IMG/VR virus record: IMGVR_UViG_3300009285_004514 | Coordinates: 1-40,930 of that record | Reading direction: 5' to 3' (one strand) | Origin: a virus | Length of the DNA stretch: 40,930 nucleotides | Shown here: positions 27,369-35,385 of the stretch, piece after piece | Numbering within the stretch: the stretch's first letter is position 1 | Layout: every line of letters begins with the position of its first letter | The notes under the pieces: generated by a model | Databases searched by the model: none | What the model was told of the DNA's origin: nothing | The model's input: the letters and a program-made list of their open reading frames with translations, nothing else | Translations under genes and position numbers: made by a program

Positions 27369-29618
27369 ATGGCTCAATCCGTTCTCTCGATCATCATCAA
27401 GACCCTGAAACAGGGCAACGCGGACAAGGACACCGTCCGCGGCCTGATCGATTTGCGCACCACCCTGACGCAAGCAGGGGTGGTGGCAGGTGCGGCCGCG
27501 GCTGCATTCTACGCGGTGGACAAGGCTTTGGAAGCCACAGTGGGAACCTTTATGGCGTTGGCCGAAAACGTGCGGACCACTGCGTCCTCAATAGGTGTGA
27601 GTGCGGAACAGGCGTCCGTCCTAATTCAGGTGATGGACGATCTGACGGTTTCCAGCGAAGACCTGGACAAAGCCGTCGCCAAAAACGGCAAGACCTACGA
27701 TTATAGTCTGCAAGGCCTGGCGTCCATGTCGGATGCTTATCTGCAACTGGGCACGGCGCAGGAGCAGGCCGCTTTCATGCAGGAGCACTTTGGCAAGAAC
27801 TGGTTGAACTGGCAACGCGCCATGCAAACGGGCGGCGAGAAATTAATTGCAATGGGAGAGGGGGTGGCGCAGGGTTTGATTTTGGATGAAAAAGACCTGG
27901 CATCCGCCGAGGTCTATCGGCTGGGACTGGATCAGGTCAGCGATTCGGTGGAAGCGTTCAAAACACAAATCGGGGCTGGATTTGTGGGGGCTCTGACTGG
28001 CTCCACATCGGAAATCCAGGCCAATACCAGTGCGATTTTCGAGCAGGCACACGGATACACTTACACTGCAAATAAGATGTGGCAGATGACCGATGCAGAG
28101 AAGGCTGCCTGGGCTGAAGCGGAACGCATGGCCGAGGAACAATATGTGCTCGAGCACGGGCTGGGAGCGACAGCGGATGCGCTTGGAACAAATCAGGAAG
28201 CATGGAGTGAGTGGGGCACGAGCCTTGAAGACGCGCAAAAAGGATTTGCGGGGTTCTTCGACTTGACCATGCAAATGCAGGGCGTGGAAGATAAACTCTC
28301 CGAAGGGCTGGCAGACATCGCGGATCAGCGAAGAGACATTTGGGGGCAGATGGCAGAGGTCGAGTTCGGATCGGCTGAATATGACGTACTACGCGGCAAG
28401 CTGGACGACATCGCCGTAGCCGAAATCAAGATGCGCGATGAGAGTACCAGGTCTTCGCAGGTGATCGTTTTTAATTTACTTGCCCAGCAACTGGCCGCCC
28501 AGGGAGACTTTGCGTCCATCCTGACCATCGGCGAGGCTTGGAGCATTATTACGCCGAACGTCGCGGCACAATCTCGGAAGATCTGGACAGCCCTGCAGGG
28601 CCCCGCCGCGACAGCGGCGCAATTACAGACCGAGCTCGAACAGATCATATCCATGCCGAGCAATAAGACTTTCACATTCATCATCCGCATAATCGGCGGA
28701 GGTGCGGTTGGAGATTTCGACGTGGGAAGCGGCTCGTCAACCAATGCGCCGCTATGTTTTATCGAGGGGACTCCCATTACCCTGCCTGATGGCGGAATAA
28801 AACACATCGAGAAAATGCAGGTCGGAGAAATGGTTTTATCGCGGGACACGGAAGGCGGCGTGAACTTTTCCGCGCCCATCGAAAAAGTATTCAAACATAT
28901 CGCCCCATCCTATCTACTCATCAACGGCTTCATCGGCGTGACACACGAGCATCCTTTGTTTGTGGCTGGCAACTGGAAACTGGCGCAGGATGTGCAGATC
29001 GGCGACGTGCTGATGAACGAGGACGGGCATCCCATCCTTGTGAAATCTATTGAGGAAGTCCAGAAAGAGACCACCGTCTACAACCTGGAAGTGGGACACG
29101 AATCTCATAATTATTTCGCATGGGGGGTGTTGGCACATAATAAATATGCCGCGGGCGGTCAGTTGAGCGGCGATGTGGCGATGGTCGGTGAGGAAGGCTA
29201 CGAGCTGGCCGTCCGTGACGGCAGCCGCTGGATGATTATCCCGCATGACGCATCCGCATGGATGCTCAAGGCGGGCATCGTGCCTGGCAAGGGACTGGCG
29301 GAGGGCGGGCCGTTGGGAACCGTACCGTCCAAATTGGATCCGCGCCCCAAACGCAGAAAGCCGCGCATTCCAGGCGATACGACGACTTCTGATTCTGAAT
29401 TATCTTCGGAAGTGATCACTGTCACGTCCAACCTAACCGAGGAAGTGACCAGCCTGAACCGCGTGGCGGCGCAGGCATCCGCATCACAGACGCAGGCCAT
29501 CGTGGACAGCAATAACGCCGTGGTGGCGGAGGTGTCCGCGCTCAGGCAGGACATTCAGTCCTTCAACGCCAGCCAGGCCACGCGCCTGAGCGCTGCCTTG
29601 CAGGAGGTCTTCGGATGA
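27369..29618 (+). CDS. Tape measure protein with embedded intein-like Hint domain
   Basis: This 749-residue protein has N-terminal helices, a hydrophobic helix (AGVVAGAAAAAFYAV) and a long helical middle, followed by the C-terminal AAGGQLSGDVAMVGEEGYELAV segment common in tape measure proteins. Residues 463-591 are a Hint domain: CFIEGTPITLPDG at the start, VTHEHPLFV (block B) and YNLEVGHESHNYFAWGVLAHN at the end. No homing-endonuclease segment is present. The residue after the final Asn is Lys, not Cys/Ser/Thr. Without the Hint domain about 620 residues remain, which sets tail length. It directly follows the chaperone pair. Confidence 0.85.
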   Translation: MAQSVLSIIIKTLKQGNADKDTVRGLIDLRTTLTQAGVVAGAAAAAFYAVDKALEATVGTFMALAENVRTTASSIGVSAEQASVLIQVMDDLTVSSEDLDKAVAKNGKTYDYSLQGLASMSDAYLQLGTAQEQAAFMQEHFGKNWLNWQRAMQTGGEKLIAMGEGVAQGLILDEKDLASAEVYRLGLDQVSDSVEAFKTQIGAGFVGALTGSTSEIQANTSAIFEQAHGYTYTANKMWQMTDAEKAAWAEAERMAEEQYVLEHGLGATADALGTNQEAWSEWGTSLEDAQKGFAGFFDLTMQMQGVEDKLSEGLADIADQRRDIWGQMAEVEFGSAEYDVLRGKLDDIAVAEIKMRDESTRSSQVIVFNLLAQQLAAQGDFASILTIGEAWSIITPNVAAQSRKIWTALQGPAATAAQLQTELEQIISMPSNKTFTFIIRIIGGGAVGDFDVGSGSSTNAPLCFIEGTPITLPDGGIKHIEKMQVGEMVLSRDTEGGVNFSAPIEKVFKHIAPSYLLINGFIGVTHEHPLFVAGNWKLAQDVQIGDVLMNEDGHPILVKSIEEVQKETTVYNLEVGHESHNYFAWGVLAHNKYAAGGQLSGDVAMVGEEGYELAVRDGSRWMIIPHDASAWMLKAGIVPGKGLAEGGPLGTVPSKLDPRPKRRKPRIPGDTTTSDSELSSEVITVTSNLTEEVTSLNRVAAQASASQTQAIVDSNNAVVAEVSALRQDIQSFNASQATRLSAALQEVFG
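28755..29141 (+). other. Hint (intein-like) coding segment
   Basis: Codes for residues 463-591 of the tape measure product, starting with Cys (N-terminal nucleophile) and ending His-Asn. The flanking residues are ...STNAPL before and KYAAGG after. The absence of a +1 nucleophile suggests cleavage without ordinary splicing, as in bacterial intein-like or pre-toxin Hint domains (family knowledge). Confidence 0.8.
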
Positions 29619-30742
29619 CCCACGCGCTGAGCATCGCGGAGACCAATGTTCTGATCGGCGGCCGCAATCTCGGAAAGGACGTTCCGAATATCAATATCTC
29701 GCGGCTGTACGAAAGCGAGATGGAACGCGTCTGGCTGAATGTTAATTGCCCGCTGCCTGTGTCAAAGGGCGCGAAGTTCGAGACGAAGGGCAAAAAACGC
29801 CTGCTCACGCTGGGACACGAGCGGCACGTTTACTATCCGATCCCTGGCGGATTGGAATATGAGATCTGGTTTGCAGACCGCCCTGCCAAGAATACTGTCT
29901 CGCTCGACCTGCTGTTTCCTGCTGGTCTCGATTTTCACTTCCAGCCGCCCCTGACCGATGCAGAGATTCGGGAAGGCCACGTCCGTCCTGAAAATGTAGT
30001 CGGGTCTTATGCGGTGTATTGGAAAGAATCTGGTCATCTGATAGACCAGGACAAAAAGACCATCGTCAATTATCAGGCGGGAAAATTCTGTCATATCTAC
30101 CGACCCCTTGCTCGGGACGCGGCTGGCAAGACAGTCTGGTGCGACCTGCAAATCGAGGGTGGCAAGATGCGTATCGTCCTGCCGTCCGCGTGGCTGAAGA
30201 AGGCTCTCTATCCAGTCGTGCTCGACCCGACGTTCGGGTATGAAACAATCGCGGGGACGACCATCGCCATTCCGACCGACATCATGAACGCTTCTGGCGC
30301 GGGAACACCCGCCAGCAGCGGCACGACCGACAGCCTGACCTGGTACTCGTCAGCCGCTGGGACGGTCAGCGTCAAGGTCGGTCTGTACAACGATTCCACT
30401 GGGCCGACATCTCCAGTCAGCGGCAGTCCAATCGAGAACGCCAGCGTGGCGTCCTGGACGGCGGCCTGGAAAACGTTTGCCATGTCTGGTCTCAGCGTGG
30501 TCGGTGGAAGCCTGTACTGGCCGACCGTGGTGCACAATGCGACCATTACGTATTACTACGACACCCTGGGTGGGACGAACCGCTATCGGCGGGAGCCGCA
30601 GACCTATGCCAGCGCCTGGCCGAATCCGTTTGGGTCCACTTCGTCGAGCAGTGCGAAATATTCCATATATGTGACTTACACCGCCGCGGGCGGGTTGTCC
30701 ATTCCCGTTTTGATGAACCAATACAGGCAGAGATGGAGTTGA
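29615..30742 (+). CDS. Distal tail protein candidate (375 aa)
   Basis: Follows the tape measure gene with an ATGA overlap, the normal place for a distal tail/Dit or tail-surface protein. The N-terminal half is alpha/beta; the second half is Gly/Ser/Thr-rich with repeated beta strands (GTTDSLTWYSSAAGTVSVKV). No known motif is present. A structural role at the tail tip is inferred from position. Confidence 0.55.
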   Translation: MTHALSIAETNVLIGGRNLGKDVPNINISRLYESEMERVWLNVNCPLPVSKGAKFETKGKKRLLTLGHERHVYYPIPGGLEYEIWFADRPAKNTVSLDLLFPAGLDFHFQPPLTDAEIREGHVRPENVVGSYAVYWKESGHLIDQDKKTIVNYQAGKFCHIYRPLARDAAGKTVWCDLQIEGGKMRIVLPSAWLKKALYPVVLDPTFGYETIAGTTIAIPTDIMNASGAGTPASSGTTDSLTWYSSAAGTVSVKVGLYNDSTGPTSPVSGSPIENASVASWTAAWKTFAMSGLSVVGGSLYWPTVVHNATITYYYDTLGGTNRYRREPQTYASAWPNPFGSTSSSSAKYSIYVTYTAAGGLSIPVLMNQYRQRWS

Positions 30743-30743
30743 C

Positions 30744-31676
30744 ATGCGCTTTCTAAAAACAAACACAGCAACACGCGTGACGGTTGGGCCGTTCTTCGAT
30801 AAAACCGACGGCGTAACCCCCGAAGTGGCATTGACCGTTACCAGCTGCAAACTCACGTTCATGGTGGATACTGGCGGCGTGCCGACGCTCGTACTCGACA
30901 CCAACCCGACCGCCTCAGGCGGGGCTAACGACATGGTGCATGTCGCAGGCGACGATGCGGGCTTTTACGATCTCGAGCTGGCTGCTGCAAATGTAAATTA
31001 CGTCGGTCGCGCCATGCTGGCTCTCACCGACGCGGCGACGCATTGCCCCGTCTTTCATGAATTTATGATCCTGCCCGCCAACGCGTATGACTCGCTCGTG
31101 GGTGGAAGCGACGCTCTGCAGGTGGACACAATTCAAGTGGGCGGCACGACACAAACGGCACGGGACATCGGGGCGAGTGTCCTGCTTTCGAGCGGTTCGG
31201 GTGCTGGACAACTCGATTTCACCAGCGGCGTGGTCAAGGCCAACCTGATTCAAATTCTCGGGACTGTACTCACAGAGACGGCTGGGCAGATTGCTGCGGC
31301 ATTCAAACAGTTTTTTGACGTGGCCAGCCCGACGGGAACCATGAAAGCCATCACGAATGTCGTCACAGCCACCAACCTGACCAACGCCCCGACGGCAGGC
31401 GACCTGACTGCTGCGATGAAAACCAGCGTCAACACCGAAGTGGTGGATGCGCTCAACGTGGATACCTACGCCGAGCCTGGGCAGGGAGCTCCGCCCGCAA
31501 CGGCCACGCTGGCGGCCAAGATCAATTACATATTCAAAGCCTGGCGCAATAAAAAGACACAGACCAGCACGCAGTTCTCCTTGTTCAACGACGATGCCGC
31601 CACTGTGGATCAAAAAGCCACAATCAGCGACGACACCGTCACCACCACCTTCGGTGAAGTGGTTACAGGACCCTAA
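30744..31676 (+). CDS. Tail/baseplate protein A of a paralogous pair
   Basis: This 310-residue protein has an N-terminal beta domain resembling baseplate or receptor-attachment modules (RVTVGPFFDKTDGVTPEVAL) and then an Ala/Thr-rich linker. The C-terminal block beginning SVNTEVVDALNVDTYAEP is shared almost base for base with the protein at 31915. It is probably a virion tip or fibre-adaptor protein. RBS sequence is weak; the start lies two bases after the previous stop. Confidence 0.55.
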   Translation: MRFLKTNTATRVTVGPFFDKTDGVTPEVALTVTSCKLTFMVDTGGVPTLVLDTNPTASGGANDMVHVAGDDAGFYDLELAAANVNYVGRAMLALTDAATHCPVFHEFMILPANAYDSLVGGSDALQVDTIQVGGTTQTARDIGASVLLSSGSGAGQLDFTSGVVKANLIQILGTVLTETAGQIAAAFKQFFDVASPTGTMKAITNVVTATNLTNAPTAGDLTAAMKTSVNTEVVDALNVDTYAEPGQGAPPATATLAAKINYIFKAWRNKKTQTSTQFSLFNDDAATVDQKATISDDTVTTTFGEVVTGP

Positions 31677-31679
31677 AAG

Positions 31680-31913
31680 ATGGCACTGGACACCAAACAA
31701 AAACGCGGCTCGGCCATTTGCCTGTCGCTTCCTCACCGCCAATGGCTGGCTGAACCAGACGGCACGCTGTCCAGCACCGACAGGATGTCTCTCTTGAAAT
31801 ATTGTTCAGCGGTTGCGCCTGCCGCGCCTGGCGGAGCCGTGGACGATTTCTCCACTCGATTGCTATTCCTTCCCAACCCACTGATCGGGATGCTCCAGAT
31901 AAAAGGCGGCTGA
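31680..31913 (+). CDS. Small tail-region protein with MA(L/I)DTxxKR start
   Basis: This 77-residue protein begins MALDTKQKRGSAICLSLP, a start also seen in the gene at 32685 (MAIDTAEKRRSISGLP). A PDGTLSSTDR turn follows. Similar short proteins with this N-terminus occur in tail regions of many phages (from general recollection). The N-terminal peptide may be a docking or assembly signal. Confidence 0.5.
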   Translation: MALDTKQKRGSAICLSLPHRQWLAEPDGTLSSTDRMSLLKYCSAVAPAAPGGAVDDFSTRLLFLPNPLIGMLQIKGG

Positions 31914-31914
31914 A

Positions 31915-32685
31915 ATGGCTGACTACCCACCAAAAAAGAACGCGGCTTTTACCTTCTACGTCTCGCTGATTTCACAGGCGGACACCAAGATCGCACAGGC
32001 CAACCCGACCCTGGCGGCGGGTGACGTGAAGGTGGCCATCGATGACGGTGCGCCCGCCAATCTGGGCACCCTGCCTGTGGCGGATGCGGATTTCACGAAG
32101 CGCGTCAAGGTGGTTCTGACGGCGGGTGAGATGAACGGCGATAACATCTCGATCATTTTCAGCGACGCGGCGGGGGCGGAATGGTGCGACCTGATGGTCA
32201 ACATCCAGACCGCCACGCGGCAGTTGACCGACCTGGCCTATCCTGCCACCAGCGGGCGCAGTATGGTCGTGGATGCGGCGGGACTGGTGGACGCCAACAC
32301 GGTCAAAGTCGGACCCACTGGATCGGGTACGGCTCAAACCGCGGGCGACATCCCCGCCCGCCTGCCTGCGGCGCTGGTCTCTGGCAGGATGGACGCCAGC
32401 CTGGGTGCGGTCGCGGCGGGTGTGGACCTGTCTGCCACCATGAAGGCCAGCGTCAACGCCGAAGTGGTGGATGCGCTCAACGTGGATACCTACGCCGAGC
32501 CTTCGGGCGCTCCGCCTGCCACGGCTTCGCTGGTGCGAAAGATCGGCCAGATTTACATGACCCTGCGTAATAAATTCACATCCACAGCCAGCGCCAAGAC
32601 CTTCTTCGACGACGGTGGCGCATCCGAATGGACGAAGGCACTGTCCGATAACGGCACCACCTACACGGAAGATGAGGGCGTGTAA
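31915..32685 (+). CDS. Tail/baseplate protein B of a paralogous pair
   Basis: This 256-residue protein has an N-terminal beta domain (NAAFTFYVSLISQADTKIAQ), a linker (GDIPARLPAALVSGRMDASL) and the C-terminal block SVNAEVVDALNVDTYAEP shared with the protein at 30744. The two genes share a 56-bp stretch with one difference. It is probably a virion tip or fibre-adaptor protein. Confidence 0.55.
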   Translation: MADYPPKKNAAFTFYVSLISQADTKIAQANPTLAAGDVKVAIDDGAPANLGTLPVADADFTKRVKVVLTAGEMNGDNISIIFSDAAGAEWCDLMVNIQTATRQLTDLAYPATSGRSMVVDAAGLVDANTVKVGPTGSGTAQTAGDIPARLPAALVSGRMDASLGAVAAGVDLSATMKASVNAEVVDALNVDTYAEPSGAPPATASLVRKIGQIYMTLRNKFTSTASAKTFFDDGGASEWTKALSDNGTTYTEDEGV

Positions 32686-34340
32686 TGGCAATCGACACGG
32701 CCGAGAAACGCAGGAGTATTTCTGGACTGCCCTTTCTGACGCCAGGCGTCACTCCCAACGCGGGAAAAGACCAGGAGTGGCGGCAGGAGGCGGGCTGGGG
32801 ATATTCTGGCATCCTGGTTGCCGCGCTCTTCGGCTGGTCGTGGGCCATCGAAGCCTATCTCGGTGGCTCCTGGGTGAACATCAGCGAGGACGTGATGAAC
32901 GAGCGTCCGATCAAGGCCAAACGCGGCATGGCGGGTGTCAACGTTACCGACCGCGTGGCTGCGCCTGGTGATTTATCGTTCACGCTGGACAACTCGCGCG
33001 CCAACTCGGGCGGGCTGTTGGGCTATTACAGTCCCGACCATGCCAGCCTGCGATCTGGTTTCGTGCTGGACGCGCTGGTGCGATTGAAGATTACCAGCGG
33101 ATCAACGACGCGCTACGTCTTCCGCGGCTGGATCTCGACCATTTTTCCGACGGCGGGACAGTTCCGCGACCGCCTGACCTTCGTCCAGGCGTTGGACTAC
33201 ATGCACAAGCTCAACCTGGCGCGGCTTTCCCGCATCATGGCGCAGGAAAACCAGCGCTCGGATCAGATCGTGAATACACTCATCACGAGTGCTCCGACTG
33301 CGCCGCAGAATACAAGTTATGCGACCGATAACTTCGCTTTCACTTACGCACTGCATTCTGAGAAAGATGAGAAGACCACCACCCTGGCGGCCCTGAGCAA
33401 GGTCTGCAAGTCCGCGCTGGGCTATGTTTTCATCAAAGGCAACACCACGGACGGTGAGACGCTGGTCTACCAGTACCGTCACTCACGCGCAGGCGGTGCG
33501 TCATTGGCTGCGCTGACCAACACCATGAGCGGATTGAAGGTCTCGCGCAGTTCCGACACGCGCCGCAATAAAGTGGTGGGCGCGGTCTACCCCGTCACAC
33601 TGGATGATGCCGCCACAACCGTGCTGTGCTCGCTGGGCAACGAGATGGAAATATTCTCAGGCGCGGCTAATGCGCGCACCTTCACCCTGCGCGTGACCGA
33701 TCCGAACGGGGGCGGCAGGCGCATTAGCGGGAAGGAATTCGTCACACCTTTGGTGGCGGATACGCATTATAAAATGTCGTCCATAACCAACGACAACGGC
33801 AATGACCTGAATGCCTACTTGAGCATCACGCTGGTATTGGGCGCGAACTCGGTGGAAGTCACCCTCGAGAACACGGGCTCAGCGAAGGGCTACGTCAATA
33901 AACTCGAAATTGTGGGCAGGGGCATCTATACAGATTATCCCATCGAGATCGTGGTGGAAAGCGGCGCGGGTGACAAGGAATTTTCGTTCGATCTGCCATA
34001 CCAGGATAATTATTATCGCGGCGTTGATTTCATCACCGCTGTGCATAAATTTGTGAGCGCCAACGTCTCAGACGTGGACTCGCTGTGGTTCTATGCAGAT
34101 TTCGACACCACGCTGATGGGCTATGCCCTGGCACTCGACATCGGCGACCGCATCACCTTGACCGAGACGGCCACCGGCCTTTCGCAGGAATATTTCATCA
34201 ACTGGGTCGAATTCACCATCGAGCGCGGTATGTTGAAAGTGGCCTGGGGTGTGGTCTCAACGGGCATCACACAGTTTTTCACGCTGGATCATGCCACATA
34301 TGGTGAGTTGAACAATACGACCTACCTGCTGGCATATTAG
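32685..34340 (+). CDS. Large tail-tip/baseplate hub candidate (551 aa)
   Basis: It begins with the MAIDTAEKRRS peptide and then a domain with beta strands and segments like RYVFRGWISTIFPTAG and IGDRITLTETATGLSQEYF, a pattern seen in tail-tip hub (Tal/gp27-like) proteins. The start overlaps the upstream stop (TAATG). It likely forms part of the tail tip through which DNA passes; no lysozyme motif is present in it. Confidence 0.6.
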   Translation: MAIDTAEKRRSISGLPFLTPGVTPNAGKDQEWRQEAGWGYSGILVAALFGWSWAIEAYLGGSWVNISEDVMNERPIKAKRGMAGVNVTDRVAAPGDLSFTLDNSRANSGGLLGYYSPDHASLRSGFVLDALVRLKITSGSTTRYVFRGWISTIFPTAGQFRDRLTFVQALDYMHKLNLARLSRIMAQENQRSDQIVNTLITSAPTAPQNTSYATDNFAFTYALHSEKDEKTTTLAALSKVCKSALGYVFIKGNTTDGETLVYQYRHSRAGGASLAALTNTMSGLKVSRSSDTRRNKVVGAVYPVTLDDAATTVLCSLGNEMEIFSGAANARTFTLRVTDPNGGGRRISGKEFVTPLVADTHYKMSSITNDNGNDLNAYLSITLVLGANSVEVTLENTGSAKGYVNKLEIVGRGIYTDYPIEIVVESGAGDKEFSFDLPYQDNYYRGVDFITAVHKFVSANVSDVDSLWFYADFDTTLMGYALALDIGDRITLTETATGLSQEYFINWVEFTIERGMLKVAWGVVSTGITQFFTLDHATYGELNNTTYLLAY

Positions 34341-34350
34341 CGGAGCGCAG

Positions 34351-34725
34351 ATGAAGAAGATCAAAGTGAACACCTACCTGAACCACGGACGCTGGCTGAT
34401 GAACTGCCCGAAATGCCGACAGCCGCTACGGGTGATCAACGAGGAAGAGATGTACTGCCCCGTTTGCTGGCCTGGTGTTCTGGCGAAAGCGATGGCACCG
34501 CTGGCAGACGGGACTTTCCGCCCCGTGCCAGACCTGGAACTGGTCACGCAGGCCAAGGGTCAGGCCGCCGCGGCGGGCGAATGTTACCTGCCCGTTTTCC
34601 CAAAGGAACGGCTCGAAATCGAGCGCCTGACGCGCCTCCGACCGCTGGAATGGTTCAACTGGACCCATGAGACGGTGAAGGATTTGAGGGCCGAGAATAT
34701 TACGCTCGGCATCAAGGAGTCATAA
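34351..34725 (+). CDS. Zinc-ribbon protein in the tail region
   Basis: This 124-residue protein has CPKC (~residues 19-22) and CPVC (~36-39), a zinc ribbon near the N-terminus, and a helical remainder. Its stop overlaps the next start. The function in a tail operon is not clear; it may be an assembly adaptor or a late regulator. Confidence 0.55.
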   Translation: MKKIKVNTYLNHGRWLMNCPKCRQPLRVINEEEMYCPVCWPGVLAKAMAPLADGTFRPVPDLELVTQAKGQAAAAGECYLPVFPKERLEIERLTRLRPLEWFNWTHETVKDLRAENITLGIKES

Positions 34726-35384
34726 TGGCCTGGTCTCGTCACGTTTATGCCGCCTATGATGTTTTGACGGCCGCCGATCTTAATAGCAATATGGCTGTAC
34801 TCGATAGTTCAATCTACGCGTTGGCCACGGCGGCTAACAATGGATACGCGGGCTTTTCGAACGGCTTGAACTCGGTGGCGCTGTATCCCGCCACGCGGCA
34901 CCTGGGTGTAATCGGGCGCGGTTCCGAAGTGGCGAACACAACCACTGAGACCGATCTGTTCACGGCGGTGAGCGTCCCTGCCAACCTGCTCTCCACCGAC
35001 CAGGCGCTGGTGATTGATTTTCTCGCGCAGGTTTGGAACAGCACTGGCGGCAACAAAAATCTAGCGATCGCTGTTTATTATGGTGCGGGGACGGGGACGG
35101 TTTACACCTACGTCATTGGGACAGGCTCGTATTGGCAGATCGTATGGGGAAAAATATACATTGTAGCCAACGGAGCCACCAACGCACAGTATGCCTATGG
35201 CGTATCGTTCAAGGGCACCGATCAGGGTTCGGCCAGTGCAGGTATTACTGCCGATCTGACGATGGCCATCGATTCGACCGCGATCCAAACCACGAAGATC
35301 ACGTTTGCAATGGCCACACCAGCCAGCGCAAATTTCAAATTCCGCCGACTGCACTCGATGGTCAGTCTATTGAGGAGTTCATAA
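34725..35384 (+). CDS. Tail fibre/tip-like protein (219 aa)
   Basis: The N-terminus (YDVLTAADLNSNMAVLDSSI) matches the start of many phage tail-fibre or collar proteins, followed by a Gly/Ala/Thr-rich beta domain (TDLFTAVSVPANLLST...). It overlaps the previous stop by TAATG. It probably forms a fibre or receptor-facing surface at the tail tip. Confidence 0.55.
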   Translation: MAWSRHVYAAYDVLTAADLNSNMAVLDSSIYALATAANNGYAGFSNGLNSVALYPATRHLGVIGRGSEVANTTTETDLFTAVSVPANLLSTDQALVIDFLAQVWNSTGGNKNLAIAVYYGAGTGTVYTYVIGTGSYWQIVWGKIYIVANGATNAQYAYGVSFKGTDQGSASAGITADLTMAIDSTAIQTTKITFAMATPASANFKFRRLHSMVSLLRSS

Positions 35385-35385
35385 C

